DNA from: Streptomyces sp. V4I2
Lineage (GTDB): Bacteria > Actinomycetota > Actinomycetes > Streptomycetales > Streptomycetaceae
Assembly (NCBI RefSeq): GCF_030817655.1
Contig: NZ_JAUSZM010000003.1
Span: 10,230,001 to 10,294,000, forward strand
Direction: 5' to 3'
Length of the DNA: 64,000 bases
In this document: positions 16,972 to 26,547 of the stretch, piece by piece
How the letters are laid out: the number at the start of each line of letters is the position of its first letter
How positions within the stretch are numbered: position 1 is the first letter of the stretch
Made by a program: the position numbers and the translations under genes
Notes under the pieces: model-generated
Told to the model about the DNA's origin: nothing
Databases searched by the model: none
Seen by the model: the letters and a program-made list of their open reading frames with translations, nothing else

Positions 16972-17012
16972 CCCGACCGATCCGGGGGATCCGGCGGATC
17001 CGGCGGATCCGG
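16938..17012. repeat. 9-bp tandem repeats spanning the kinase stop codon
   Basis: Units related to CGACCCGAC run through the last codons and stop of the kinase gene, then switch to CGGCGGATC-type units (three copies). Slippage here would change the kinase C-terminus. Confidence 0.7.
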
Positions 17013-17066
17013 CGCCCCTGGCCGATCCCACGGACCGACCCCACTGACGCGAACGAGGAGAGATAC

Positions 17067-17597
17067 ATGCGCAGAGTCGTCACCGGCCATGACGAGAACG
17101 GCAGGTCGGTCGTCGTCAGCGACGGTCCCGTCCCGCGCAGCCGGGAGTCCGCGAGCCTGCCGGGCTCGGTGTCCCGCCTGCCGTGGGCCACCGAACCCGG
17201 TGAACCGGTCGGCCGGACCGGGGAGGACCCCACGCCGAAAGTCACCAGCCTGCTCCCGGCACGCGGCGGCACGCGGTTCCTCGTGCTGACCTTCCCGCCG
17301 GACACCGCGATGGCCGACCCGGCGTTCGACCCCATCGCCTTCGACCGGGAGCAGCGGGCCGACTCGCCCGGCATCGCCGACCTCATGGAGCCCGATGGCA
17401 TGCACACCACGCCGACCGTGGACTACGGCATCGTGCTGCAGGGCGAGATCGTCCTTGAGCTCGACGACGGCCACTGCACCCACCTCTGCGCCGGGGACAT
17501 CGTGATCCAGAACGGCACCCGCCACGGGTGGCGCAACCGCAGCGACCGACCGGTCACGATGGCCTTCGTCCTCGTCGGCGCGGAACGCGACGGCTGA
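17067..17597 (+). CDS. cupin-domain protein
   Basis: The protein is 176 residues. The C-terminal half is a single double-stranded beta-helix: VDYGIVLQGEIVLELDDG (first cupin motif, with an acidic residue where one His often sits), then HLCAGDIVIQNGTRHGWRNR (second motif with its His). Such proteins bind a metal and act as isomerases, dioxygenases or sensors. A Shine-Dalgarno GAGGAG lies 6 bp upstream. It follows the kinase by about 95 bp including the repeat, and is probably the last gene of the dehydrogenase-kinase-cupin unit. Confidence 0.85.
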   Translation: MRRVVTGHDENGRSVVVSDGPVPRSRESASLPGSVSRLPWATEPGEPVGRTGEDPTPKVTSLLPARGGTRFLVLTFPPDTAMADPAFDPIAFDREQRADSPGIADLMEPDGMHTTPTVDYGIVLQGEIVLELDDGHCTHLCAGDIVIQNGTRHGWRNRSDRPVTMAFVLVGAERDG

Positions 17598-17735
17598 CGC
17601 GGCAGTCGGTTCACGGTCCTCGGGCTCCGCGGTTCCGGCGTCGAGGGGAACAGGCTTGCCGTCATGCCGCTGCGGACGGCAGGTGACCGATGCACGTTGT
17701 GTACGAGCCACCCCAGGCTCAACGTCCGACGGTGG

Positions 17736-18385
17736 TCAGTCTGTTGTCCGCAGGATGTCCGGACCGGCGAGCGTGTCCCTGGCGTACTGGAGGAAGGCAC
17801 GCGCCCGATGGGTGGGGGTGATGTGTGCCGCGTGGGCGATCACGAGCTCGACTTCGTCCAGCGGGTCGCTCAGGGGCACGGATGCCAGGGGAAGGCCCTC
17901 GACACTGGTGTCGGTCGGCCAGGACTGGATCAACGTGGCGAAGCCCAGGCCGCGGGCGACCATGCTGCGGACCGCCTCGATGCTTGAGGTCCGGTACCGG
18001 ATGTTCGGGCGTGCTCCCGCGAGGGAGAACCAGTGGTCCGCGTTCTGCCGGGCCGGCGGCTCCGAGTAAATGATCAAAGGTGCGTCCGCGAGTTCGGCGA
18101 GTGAGACGGCCTTGCGCTCTGTCATCGGATGACCGGCGGACACGATGACATACGGACGGCTGGAGCGCAGCGTCGTGCAGGACAGACCGGGCTGGGCGCC
18201 GAACTCGTGCAACAGGGCCAGGTCGCATGCGCCTTGGAGCAGAGCCTGTCGCATCTCGTCCAGCTGACTCTCGATCAGTTCGAGGTCGACCGCCGGGTGG
18301 ACCTGCCTGAACCCGTCCACCAGGGGCGGGATGAGAAAGGGCGTCAGGGCCGCGTAGCACCCGATAGTCAGGCGGCCGGCCAGCC
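17736..18385 (-). pseudogene. LysR-family regulator, lacking its DNA-binding domain
   Basis: Only the effector domain remains, from GRLTIGCYAALTPFLIPPLV (about 18385) to the stop at 17736. The helix-turn-helix (about 90 residues) is absent: homology stops exactly where a second, oppositely oriented fragment (flavin reductase) starts. It cannot bind DNA as a LysR protein. Without start signals it is probably silent. Confidence 0.8.
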
Positions 18386-18632
18386 GGCCTTCCTCCGCTC
18401 ACTGGCGGGCAAGGCCGGCGACCGGTTCGTGGGCGTGGACTGGGATGCCGACGAGGAGGGCGGTGTCTACATCCACGGCGCAAGTCTCTGGCTGAACTGC
18501 TCACTGCACGCCGAACTTCCGGGAGGCGACCACACGATCGTGCTTCTGGAAATCCACGGTCTGAAGGCCGAGCCCGAGCGAGAACCCCTGGTGTTCCACA
18601 ACAGTCGCTTCCGACGCCTGGCCATCTCGTAG
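18381..18632 (+). pseudogene. flavin reductase-domain protein, 3' fragment
   Basis: About 83 codons remain: KAGDRFVGVDWDADEEGGVY, then LHAELPGGDHTIVLLEIHGL and PLVFHNSRFRRLA, which are the C-terminal half of flavin reductase-like (FMN-binding) proteins. The N-terminal half is missing and the fragment abuts the truncated LysR gene, sharing the junction at about 18381-18385. It was probably a divergent partner of that regulator before a deletion removed both 5' ends. Confidence 0.75.
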
Positions 18633-18663
18633 AGGGGTGTTGTCGCTCGGACCCAGGGCGGTT

Positions 18664-19420
18664 TCAAGTTCCGTGACTGGTCTGGGTGTTGGCGATGCTG
18701 AGGATGTGAGGGCTCGTGTGGGTTCGTTGCGGATGGCTCGGGTGGTCTTGGCGATGTTGTCGGCTCCCAGGATCTTCAGGGCGCCGGTGGCGAGGTTGCG
18801 CAAGGTGGCCAGGGCGCGGGGTGCGGTGCCGGTGTGCACGCGGGAGGCGTCCTCGGCGAAGGTGATATCTCGGATGTTGTGGTAGGAGTTTTCGATTCCC
18901 CAGTGTCCGCGGATCGCGTTCGCTGGGCCGGCGGGGCTCGTGGGCGTCGACGCTGGTCACGGCGTAGACGGTCGTACGAGTCTCCCGCTGGCCGGCGGAT
19001 CGTCGGCGCCGGTGCAGGCGCAGGGCGAGGCGGGCGTGGGGGAAGTTGATGCCGCCGAGGTTGTCGGCGATGGCGCAGGTCTTGATCGAGCGGACTCGTG
19101 TCGGCCTTGGGCGGCGGTGGAGGCGGTGTGCTGCACCGGGATCGCGTCCAGGGCAGGGCGGCGAGCTGCCGGTAGGTCGTGGGCTGGTTCGTCTTGATCA
19201 CGGCGATGTAGTGGGCCTTCTTGGCCGTCACGAGCCAGGTGATGGTGGCCTTGACCGAGTACAGGGCGTCGAAGGTGACGATGGTGCCCGCGAGTTCCAG
19301 GGGCGCCAGCAACGGGCGGAAGTGCCGGGTTTCGTTCCTCTTCGACCCGAACTCGACCTGAGCGATCGGCGCGACGGGGCCCCGGCCCTCGGCCAGCGGA
19401 CCCAGGGTCTCCAGCATGGC
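18664..19420 (-). pseudogene. ISAs1-family transposase, frameshifted fragment
   Basis: Pieces of a DDE transposase of the ISAs1 group are spread over two frames: FRPLLAPLELAGTIVTFDAL and WLVTAKKAHYIAVIKTNQP, then after a shift RNLATGALKILGADNIAKTTR near the C-terminus. The N-terminal part is not found past about 19420. It is non-functional. Confidence 0.7.
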
Positions 19421-19579
19421 AGGGATAGGGGAAGATCCAACAGCAGGTACAGGACACTCTCATGATCATCAGGCTTGGACACCGCCCAATATCCTGCGCG
19501 AAGTATGCACTGGAGGTTCCGGTCGGCGGCGGAGACCCCACACTAATGATCACCGGAGTCACCAGGGGGAGCCCGCAGC

Positions 19580-20010
19580 ATGACCGGCACCACGGAGGCC
19601 CTTGGCAGGTCGGCTGCAGTCGACGATGCAGCACGAAGTGTCACGCGCCCGTTCTACGTATACGCCGTGCTCGCCAACTCGCTGTTCCAGCGTGGCGTAT
19701 TCGTCCTCTTCCTTTATCAGCGGGGTTTCTCCGCCGGGCAGGTGGCCCTACTGCAGACACTGCTCTACCTGGTCAGCGGACTTGCGGAGTTGCCGACGGG
19801 AGTCATCGCCGACCGAATCGGCAGGCGTGCCAGCATCGTGATCGGCCAGGTGCTGATAGCTGGATGCCTGCTCGGTCAGGTGACGTCCTCCAACTACTGG
19901 GTGTTCCTGGCGCTGTTCATCGGGCAGGGCGTGGGCATGGCATGTGTGTCCGGTTCGGACACCGCCCTGCTGTACGACCTGCTCGTGCGTCGTGGTGCAA
20001 CCGCCAGCTA
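19580..20010 (+). pseudogene. MFS transporter, N-terminal part (interrupted by IS630)
   Basis: This encodes the first four to five helices of an MFS protein (LYQRGFSAGQVALLQTLLYL, then the signature GVIADRIGRRASI). The frame ends in an IS630 element that starts at 20011. Removing the IS and one TA copy joins codon TAT at 20009 to GTC after 21237, giving a continuous SYVKIKSRF reading. The gene was intact before the insertion. Confidence 0.85.
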
Positions 20011-21236
20011 TTGCCGCGTCAGGCAACGTTCGCCCTGTCGACGACGGCGCGTAGGCGCTGGTCGTCGGCGTGGTGGTTTCGCCAGATGATGTAGCGGCGG
20101 ATCATGCTGCCCTGTTCCTTGTGGGTGGCGTGGTCGGTGCCGTCGAGGGTGAAGTAGCGCAGGGCGGTGAACTGGGCTTCGATGCGGTTGAGCCAGGAGC
20201 TGTTGGTCGGGGTGTAGGCGATTTCGACGTTGTTCGCGGCCGCCCAGGTGCCGACCCGCTGGCATTTCTTCGTGGTCAGGTGCGGGGAGAAGTTGTCACA
20301 GACGATCGCGATGCGGACGTCGACCGGGTAGAGGGTGCGCAGGTAGCGGCAGAACTCCAGGAACTGCGTCCGCCTCTTGATCGGCTTGATGTGGCCGTAG
20401 AGCTTGTCTTTGGCCAGGTCCAGGGCGGCGAACAGGTGCCGTACTCCGCCGTAGCGGTTGTAGGTGGCCCGGCGTCTGCGGCGGGGGTCGCGGTCGGGGT
20501 CCTTGTGCCTGCCGCCGCGCTCGGCCCACTGCCGGCCGGGGTGGGGCATCAGGTTGAGCGGACCGAACTCGTCCATGCAGAAGACCACTTCGGGCTCGTC
20601 GTCCTCGGGTATCACCTCGCCGTCGGCGATCGCGTAGAGGTGCTCGACGCGGGCCTTCTTGGCGGCGTAGTCCGGGTCTCGGGAGGTCTTCCAGGTCTTC
20701 AGGCGTTGAAAGGAGACGCCTTCCTCGCGGAGCAGGATGCGCAGGCCCTCGTGGCTGATGTCGTCGACCACCCCCTCGGCGACCAGGAAGTCCGCCAGCT
20801 TGGTCAGGCTCCAGGTGGAAAACGGCAGGTCGTGCTCGGTGGGCTTGGACTTGGCGATCTTCTTGATCTCGCGGCGCTCGGGCAGCGTGAAGGTCTTCGG
20901 CCGGCCGCCCTTGTACTTGGGGTAGAGGGAGTCGAAGCCATCGGTGTTGAAGTTGTGGATCACATCGCGGACCCGGTCGTCGCTGGTGAACGACACTTCG
21001 GCGATCCTCGCCACGGGCATGCCCTGCGCGGACAGCAGGATCATCTGGGCCCGCCGCCAGGTCACCACCGACCCGGTGCCTCTGCGGATGATCCGCAGCA
21101 GCCGCCGGCCCTCGTCGTCATCGATCTCCCGAACCTGTACTCGTTCTGCCACGAGGACAGCATGGCGTGTCCGCGCCGCCCGGACCGACACCCGGACGGC
21201 GCGTCACAACAGGGCGAACGATGCCTGATGCGGCAC
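20011..21236. mobile_element. IS630-family insertion sequence
   Basis: The terminal inverted repeats run from CAGGCAACGTTCGCCCTGT (left, 20020-20038) to CAGGCATCGTTCGCCCTGT (right, complement of 21211-21229), and the outer TGCCGC bases also match. It is flanked by a TA duplication (20009-20010 and 21237-21238), as usual for the family. It carries one full-length transposase and interrupts an MFS gene. Confidence 0.9.
20019..21152 (-). CDS. IS630-family DDE transposase
   Basis: The protein is 377 residues. The N-terminal helix-turn-helix (TWRRAQMILLSAQGMPVARIAE) is followed by the DDE domain: Asp in VFCMDEFGPL, Asp in AIVCDNFSPH and Glu in NSSWLNRIEAQF. The start is placed at GTG 21152 (VAERVQVREID). 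The C-terminus ends inside the right-hand repeat. No damage was seen, so it is likely active. Confidence 0.92.
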   Translation of the reverse strand: MAERVQVREIDDDEGRRLLRIIRRGTGSVVTWRRAQMILLSAQGMPVARIAEVSFTSDDRVRDVIHNFNTDGFDSLYPKYKGGRPKTFTLPERREIKKIAKSKPTEHDLPFSTWSLTKLADFLVAEGVVDDISHEGLRILLREEGVSFQRLKTWKTSRDPDYAAKKARVEHLYAIADGEVIPEDDEPEVVFCMDEFGPLNLMPHPGRQWAERGGRHKDPDRDPRRRRRATYNRYGGVRHLFAALDLAKDKLYGHIKPIKRRTQFLEFCRYLRTLYPVDVRIAIVCDNFSPHLTTKKCQRVGTWAAANNVEIAYTPTNSSWLNRIEAQFTALRYFTLDGTDHATHKEQGSMIRRYIIWRNHHADDQRLRAVVDRANVA

Positions 21237-21238
21237 TA

Positions 21239-22079
21239 TGTCAAGATCAAATCCCGGTTCACCATGCTCGGGACGGTCACCTCGGGAGCTGCCATCGTCC
21301 TCGGCGGCCAACTGCAGCAGATTTCCTGGGGAGTCGTCTACGTCGGCTCGGCGGCGTGCCTCGTCCTGGCCGTGGTGGTGCTGATGTCACGAGTGCCCGA
21401 GATCCGCGGCGCGGACGCGGTGGACGAGCAGGACGGAGCCGAGGAGGAGCACGGCGACGCCACAGCATGGCGGGCGATGCTTCGGGTCGCCACGCCGGCG
21501 CTCGTGACGCTTGTCGTGGTGTCCGGATTGATGCATGCGACTTTGACGCCGTACATCATTTTTACGCAGAAGACCCTCTCCGATCAGGGAGCGGGCACCG
21601 CATTGGTCAGCGTGGTCATATCGGCGGGATTCTTCGCCGGCGGGCTCACTCCGCTGCTGTCGGACCGCGCGAACCGGCGCATCGGGTATCGGGTCATAGT
21701 CCCGGTGTCTCTCCTGACGCTCGCCGCGGCGCTCGGCCTGAGCGGCCTCGGCCTTGTCTGGGTCACCATCGCCGCGTTCCTGGCCCTGGTCGGGATTCCC
21801 GAGATCACCGCCGTGATCGTGGACAACGTGTTCAACGAGGCCGTGCCGTCGCGCCATCGGGCGAGCCTGCTGTCGATGATCGCATTCGTGGAGTCGGTGC
21901 TCATCGGCATCGGCTATCTCGTCCTCGGCGCGCTCATGGACGGGCTGGGCTCCAGTGTGGGCATGGCCACCTACGCCGCGGTCCCCCTGCTGGCATGTCT
22001 CCTGTGGCTCCCGGTGCTCTTCCGAGGGGCACGGGTGACCACCGAGATCGAGAAGCCCGCCGACCAAAAGGCATCCTGA
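21239..22079 (+). pseudogene. MFS transporter, C-terminal part
   Basis: This continues the gene interrupted at 20011: MLGTVTSGAAIVLGGQLQQI, then helices through GALMDGLGSSVGMATYAAVP, and stop at 22079 after an acidic tail. No start site of its own is evident. A terminator hairpin follows. Confidence 0.85.
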
Positions 22080-22092
22080 AACAGACCATCTC

Positions 22093-22125
22093 GAGCAACG
22101 CCCTGCGATGGCAGGGGTGTTGCTC
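22093..22125 (+). terminator. hairpin after the MFS gene
   Basis: GAGCAACGCCCTGC pairs with GCAGGGGTGTTGCTC (one bulge), 13 bp past the MFS stop. Confidence 0.65.
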
Positions 22126-22426
22126 GTTGACATGTCGGGTCGGCCTGTGGACGGCGAAATGAGAAGAGGTAACCGCTGACCTGCGAGAATGGGAGTTCCT
22201 ACGCTTCCATCCGCCGCTCACAGCAAGGCACCTCGCATGTGAAAGTCCTTCACAGGCCCCTTAGACACCACAATGATCACGAACCCCGCACCTGCACTGC
22301 TCCCCACCCCCACCCCCCACCACCACGAACCGCCAACCAGCCCCCAACCATGGAACTCGAAGCCGCCCTGGCTCGGACCAAGGCGAATTTCCATTGGCCG
22401 TACTGCGAAGATCGCACTTGCCTATG
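22126..22426. other. 301-bp spacer, probable IS debris
   Basis: No gene recognised. It has a pyrimidine-rich run (about 22290-22322, mostly C with a few A) and a short inverted pair (GTGAAAGTCCTTCAC, about 22239-22253). It leads directly into an IS5-type element end. Confidence 0.35.
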
Positions 22427-22785
22427 AGTGAGCTCTCAGCGCGGCCGCTGATCGGGTGATGGCGTCGGTGTCCGCAACGGACAAGGCTCCCGTGCCGTTG
22501 AGGGAGGTGTTCGAGGTCTCAACCAGCTGGCACAGGAGCCCAGTTGGTTCTCAATCCTGCCGCACTCGACCTGCCCCATGCCCTGGTCGAGTGGGTCACC
22601 ATGCTCATCGTCACCGGCGAGGGTGACCGACCCTGCAAACTCCCGCCGCACCAGCGTGCGCTCGTCGGCCTGACGTACCTGCGTAAGCACGACACGCTCG
22701 CCCAGATCGCCGTCGGCTTCGGCATGTCGGTGGGCACCGCTCACGTCTACACCACCGCGATGATCAGCCTGCTCGCCGACCCGTC
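22427..22785 (+). pseudogene. IS5-family element, 5' fragment
   Basis: The end sequence GAGTGAGCTCTCAGCGCGGCC and the transposase N-terminus from TTG 22544 (ALDLPHALVEWVTMLIV, then YLRKHDTLAQIAVGFG) closely match the intact copy at 32361-33241. The match stops after SLLAD at about 22783, where ISL3 sequence in the opposite direction begins. The remaining two thirds of the transposase are missing. Confidence 0.8.
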
Positions 22786-24045
22786 CTTCAAGTCAGCGCG
22801 GTCCTCCTCGCTCAGGGCCGTGGGGTGGTGGGTGAGCCAGCTGGTCACCTGCCGCACCGACGGCGGCGTGCCCGGCGGGGCGGTGCGCAGGGTGGTGATG
22901 TGAGCGCGGACCATGGCGTAGGTGACCGCGGCGTACTCGGTAAGCAGCTCGCTGTGCAGCTGGGTGACGCTCGTGCATCCCGCGGTGAACCGTCGCTCCA
23001 AGTAGGGCTCGTAGGGGTCCAGCCTGCTGGACCGGGCCGGTCCTCGCGAACGGGGCCGGTTCTCGCGGAACGTGTCCTGGCAACGTGCGGCGCGCGCATA
23101 CCGGAGCACGGTGTTGAGGCCCCAGCCCAGGCGCCGGGCGATCGCCCGGCGGGAGTGGCCTTGGACGAGCAACTCGTGGACCAGTGCGTGTGCGGCCTTC
23201 TTGAGCTCAGCCCGTCGGCCGACAGATCCGGGCCGGGCGGCCCGCGTCGCCTTGCAGCGTGTCAACTTTCGACGGCTCGGGCGACGTCGGAGCACGCAGA
23301 CACTCACGGTGGGAGGCGACACAGGTCTCCACTGCACGGCCGAGGCCCTGCCACAACTGAACAGATCAGCAACCTGGAGAGCTTCGGAGGCGCCGCGTCG
23401 GGCACCCTCGGCGTAGGCACCTGCCGGGTCCCGACAGATGATTTCACCGCCCGGGTGGCTGGTCACCCGCCGGCCAGTGGCCCCGCTTCGCCTCTGGGGA
23501 GCACGTCGACCACGCGATGGGATTCTCCGCAGGTCAAAACGGTGGAGTTCGTCTGACCCCGGCGGGTTGTGAAGGCGTCCACGCCCAGCAGGCGCGGCGG
23601 GCTGAACTGCGGATCGGGCAGGGTCAGGACCCCGCGCGACAAGGACATCCGCCCTGCGCCGACGCCCAGTTGGGCGGCCAGCCGGGCGCCGGCCTGTCCG
23701 GCCAGCGCGAGCCCGGCTCGCTCCAGGACGTGGTTGAGGCGAGTGGTGAACCGTGCGCACGGGGCGGTCAACTGGGTGAACGGCTCGGCGAACGTGCGGC
23801 GCCGGCAGTCAGCCGTGCCAGAGATGAAACGCCGGACCGTCAAGAGGATCACGACGCTCTGCTCACCGAGCGGGAGATCCTTCAACCTGCGCTGATAGCA
23901 GTCGTGCACCCGGCCCGAGAAGCGACCGCAGTCCGGACTGCCGCCTCGGCCGCCCGGCCTCTCGCCACCATCGACGGAGCGAAGGCAGCGGTCACCGTAT
24001 CGACGTCCACGTCGTCGATCCCGGCGAACACGAGGGAATCTCAGA
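22786..24045 (-). pseudogene. ISL3-family transposase, multiply frameshifted
   Basis: Read leftward: a trace of the N-terminus (VFAGIDDVDVDTV), then YQRRLKDLPLGEQSVVILLTVRRF and RAGARLAAQLGVGAGR, then after a shift EIICRDPAGAYAEGARRGA (DDE-type core), and the C-terminal helix-turn-helix region ELLVQGHSRRAIARRLGWGL. At least two frameshifts separate these blocks, and one zinc-finger half is missing. It is non-functional. Confidence 0.75.
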
Positions 24046-24140
24046 ACGGTGCATCGGCCTTCACAACAGCACCGTCACCGCGCACAGCCAAGAACGGCGT
24101 GGAACAGCCAAGGACCTGATGGAGCGTCACGCTCACCGGC

Positions 24141-24195
24141 GGGGCGGCGGGGCGGCGGGACGACGGGACGACGGGACGACGGGACGACGGGACGG
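24141..24195. repeat. 8-bp tandem repeat array
   Basis: Two copies of GGGGCGGC, four of GGGACGAC and a partial fifth, in perfect register. It lies in non-coding sequence next to the ISL3 remnant. It is a simple repeat, with no spacers of the CRISPR kind. Confidence 0.85.
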
Positions 24196-24412
24196 CAGCG
24201 CGGCGGGGTGGTTGGCGAGCAGCGGGAGCGGGTCGTCGCGGAGGACGTCGTGGGGTATGCGGCCCGACGCGGGAACCGGCAAGTAGGGCTGGGGGACAGA
24301 CCAGCCACAGCCACGCCCCCAGCGGCAGGGGTACCGGTACCAGGTATGCCGGCGCAGTCGAGCTGCCGGGGGTCCAGGTCTGGCCCGTCTGGGGTGGACC
24401 GGTACGAGCAGG

Positions 24413-24715
24413 ATGTCGACGCCCGCGGCGGCCGTGCTCGGCGTCGACGTGCTGCAGCTGCTGGCGCCCGGAATGCCGGTCACGCTGGTCACGATGCGCG
24501 CGCGACTGGGGCTGACCCAGGACGACGTCGCTGCCGCGCTGGGCATCAGCCGCAGCCTCTACGCCGCCCTCGAGCAGGGTAAGCGGGCGGTGAGCGTGTC
24601 CGAGACGGCCGCGCTCGCCGCGGCTCTGCACGCCTCGGTCGACCGGTCCGCCGGGCGCTGCCGCCGTCGTCGGCGTGACGGCTCAGCCGCCGCCGGGCCC
24701 GAGGAAGAGCGTTGA
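24413..24715 (+). CDS. small XRE-type helix-turn-helix protein
   Basis: The protein is 100 residues. A Cro/C1-type helix-turn-helix spans residues about 28-75 (MRARLGLTQDDVAAALGISRSL, then ALEQGKRAVSVSETAALAAAL). The C-terminal tail is Arg- and Gly/Ala-rich without structure I recognise. AGGA lies just before the ATG, which is rather close. There is no obvious partner gene, so it may be a leftover of a mobile element or an orphan regulator. Confidence 0.55.
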   Translation: MSTPAAAVLGVDVLQLLAPGMPVTLVTMRARLGLTQDDVAAALGISRSLYAALEQGKRAVSVSETAALAAALHASVDRSAGRCRRRRRDGSAAAGPEEER

Positions 24716-24824
24716 CGCGGAGTCCGATGTGGTCAGAGCCGGCGGCCCGAGCTTGGGCCCCCGGCCCCTCCTCCGTCCGAGCGCGAGAAATACAGAGGTT
24801 TTGGCCTGTCCAGTGCCACGCCGG

Positions 24825-25496
24825 TCAGCGGCGGGGTAGCACGCCCAGCAGGGTCGCGGTCAGGGCCAGCTTCAAGGAGTCCTTCAGCTCCAGGTGGAAG
24901 CGGGCCAGATCGGGCTCGGCCTGGTAGGCCGCCTGCAGGCTGGGTGGGGGTGTGCTGTACGCCGACAGCGCGCCGGCCATGACCATGGTTTGCAGGCTGA
25001 ACAGTGTGGCGTTCTCGCCCAGCTCCGGCAGGTACTTCTGGATCAGGGCGGTCATGGTTGTCAGGCGGTCCAGGGAGGCGCGCTTGTAGCGTGTGACGAC
25101 CTCGACGGAGACGTTGTGTTCCAGGACGCCGCCCTGTGCGCCGAAGAGGTCGCACAGCACCACTCGGCCGGAGAGTGAACGGCTGAGGATCTCGGCCACC
25201 GCTGCCGCCCGCTCGGCCATGGGTAGATCTTCGTCGATGCCGGCGGCCAACTCGCCTGCCAGTTCCGTCAGCCACTCCCGCAGGAAGTGGTCCAGCAGTT
25301 CCAGCAGCACCGCCTCGCGGGACTCGAAGTAGCGCAGCACGTTCGGCTTCGCCAGGCCGACCCGGCGGCTGAGCTCGTTCAGGGTGACCGCGGCCACAGG
25401 CATCTCGTCGAGCATCGCCGACGCCGTGTCGAGGATCGCCCGTCGGCGGATCTCCCGCTGCTCTTCGGTTCGCGCCCGCTGGAAAGTCACGATCAC
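24825..25496 (-). CDS. TetR-family regulator (controls the divergent SDR gene)
   Basis: The protein is 223 residues. The N-terminal TetR helix-turn-helix covers residues 12-60 (RRAILDTASAMLDEMPVAAVTLNELSRRVGLAKPNVLRYFESREA, in part). The helical ligand domain follows; its C-terminus (YQAEPDLARFHLELKDSLKLAL) resembles regulators with a TetR_C domain paired with oxidoreductases. It is transcribed away from an SDR gene across a 103-bp spacer with three 17-bp operators, so autorepression plus repression of the SDR is likely. Confidence 0.92.
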   Translation of the reverse strand: MIVTFQRARTEEQREIRRRAILDTASAMLDEMPVAAVTLNELSRRVGLAKPNVLRYFESREAVLLELLDHFLREWLTELAGELAAGIDEDLPMAERAAAVAEILSRSLSGRVVLCDLFGAQGGVLEHNVSVEVVTRYKRASLDRLTTMTALIQKYLPELGENATLFSLQTMVMAGALSAYSTPPPSLQAAYQAEPDLARFHLELKDSLKLALTATLLGVLPRR

Positions 25497-25507
25497 CAGC
25501 CTAACTT

Positions 25508-25579
25508 ACGTACCTGCGGTACGTTGACAACGTACCGAAAGTACTTTAACGTCGTCGGCGCAAGATACCTTCGGTACGT
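25508..25579. promoter_or_regulatory. three phased TetR operators
   Basis: Inverted repeats ACGTACC-TGC-GGTACGT (25508-25524, perfect), ACGTACC-GAA-AGTACTT (25530-25546) and AGATACC-TTC-GGTACGT (25563-25579). Their centres are 22 and 33 bp apart, two and three helical turns, so all sites face the same side of the DNA. The array fills the divergent spacer between the TetR and SDR genes and would overlap both promoters. Confidence 0.82.
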
Positions 25580-25599
25580 TAGTTAGTGGGGAGCCTGAC

Positions 25600-26547
25600 A
25601 TGAGCGAGAAGTGGACGACGGCGAACATTCCCGACCAGCGCGGGCGGGTGGCCGTGGTGACCGGGGCCAACACCGGGCTGGGGTACGAGACCGCCAAGGC
25701 GCTCGCCGAGCGTGGGGCGTCCGTGGTGCTCGCCGTGCGCAACGTCGAGAAGGGCGAGCAGGCCGCGGCCCGCATGACCGGCGACGTGACCGTGCAGGCG
25801 CTGGACCTGACCTCGCTCGACTCCGTCCGGGCCGCGGCGGCGGCGCTGCGGTCCCGGCTCGACCGGATCGACCTGCTGATCAACAACGCCGGCGTGATGT
25901 ACACCCCGAAGCAGACCACCCGGGACGGCTTCGAGATGCAGTTCGGCACCAACCACCTCGGCCACTTCGCGCTCACCGGGCTGCTGCTGGACCTGATGCT
26001 GCCGGTACCCGGCTCGCGCGTGGTGACGGTCAGCAGCACCGGCCACCGCATCCGGGCCGCGATCCACTTCGACGACCTGCAGTGGGAGCGGTCGTACAGC
26101 CGGGCCGCCGCCTATGGTCAGTCCAAGCTGGCCAACCTGATGTTCACGTACGAGCTGCAGCGCCGGCTCGCCACGCACGGCACCACCGTCGCGGTGGCCG
26201 CGCACCCCGGCATGTCCAGCACCGAGCTCGCCCGCAACATCCCCGCGGCCTTCCGGCTTCCGCTCACCTGGCTCGCGCCGCTGATCACCCAGACGCCGGC
26301 GATGGGCGCGCTGCCGACCCTGCGCGCCGCCACCGACCCCGCCGCGTTCGGCGGCCAGTACTACGGTCCCGGCGGACGCAACGAGGTCAAGGGCCACCCC
26401 CGGCTGGTCACCTCCAGCCCGGAGTCGTACGAGGTAGCCGTCCAGCAGCGGCTGTGGGCCGTCTCCGAAGACCTCACCGGGGTGAAGTTCCCCGTCATTC
26501 AGTCCAGGCAGAACTCGTTTCCCTCCGGATCGGCCATCACGATGTAG
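25600..26547 (+). CDS. short-chain dehydrogenase/reductase
   Basis: The protein is 315 residues. The cofactor motif is VTGANTGLGYE (TGxxxGxG), then NNAGVM, the catalytic Ser region VVTVSSTGHR and YGQSKLANL (YxxxK). The length and the downstream SKLANLMFTYELQRRL block place it with retinol-dehydrogenase/WW-oxidoreductase-like SDRs. The native end is probably near LTGVKFPV (about 26499); the last 16 residues read through the tail of an opposing gene fragment, so a rearrangement has likely removed the original stop. It is regulated by the divergent TetR. Confidence 0.88.
   Translation: MSEKWTTANIPDQRGRVAVVTGANTGLGYETAKALAERGASVVLAVRNVEKGEQAAARMTGDVTVQALDLTSLDSVRAAAAALRSRLDRIDLLINNAGVMYTPKQTTRDGFEMQFGTNHLGHFALTGLLLDLMLPVPGSRVVTVSSTGHRIRAAIHFDDLQWERSYSRAAAYGQSKLANLMFTYELQRRLATHGTTVAVAAHPGMSSTELARNIPAAFRLPLTWLAPLITQTPAMGALPTLRAATDPAAFGGQYYGPGGRNEVKGHPRLVTSSPESYEVAVQQRLWAVSEDLTGVKFPVIQSRQNSFPSGSAITM

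Noticed and set aside
20287..20310. TGTCACA inside the IS630 transposase
   Set aside because: No -10 at 16 bp and no gene start downstream.
20070..21230. Continuous 669-codon frame joining IS630 antisense to the MFS C-terminus
   Set aside because: The first part is antisense to the transposase; only the MFS part is real.
24141..24195. CRISPR array
   Set aside because: The 8-bp units are head to tail without spacers; no cas genes.
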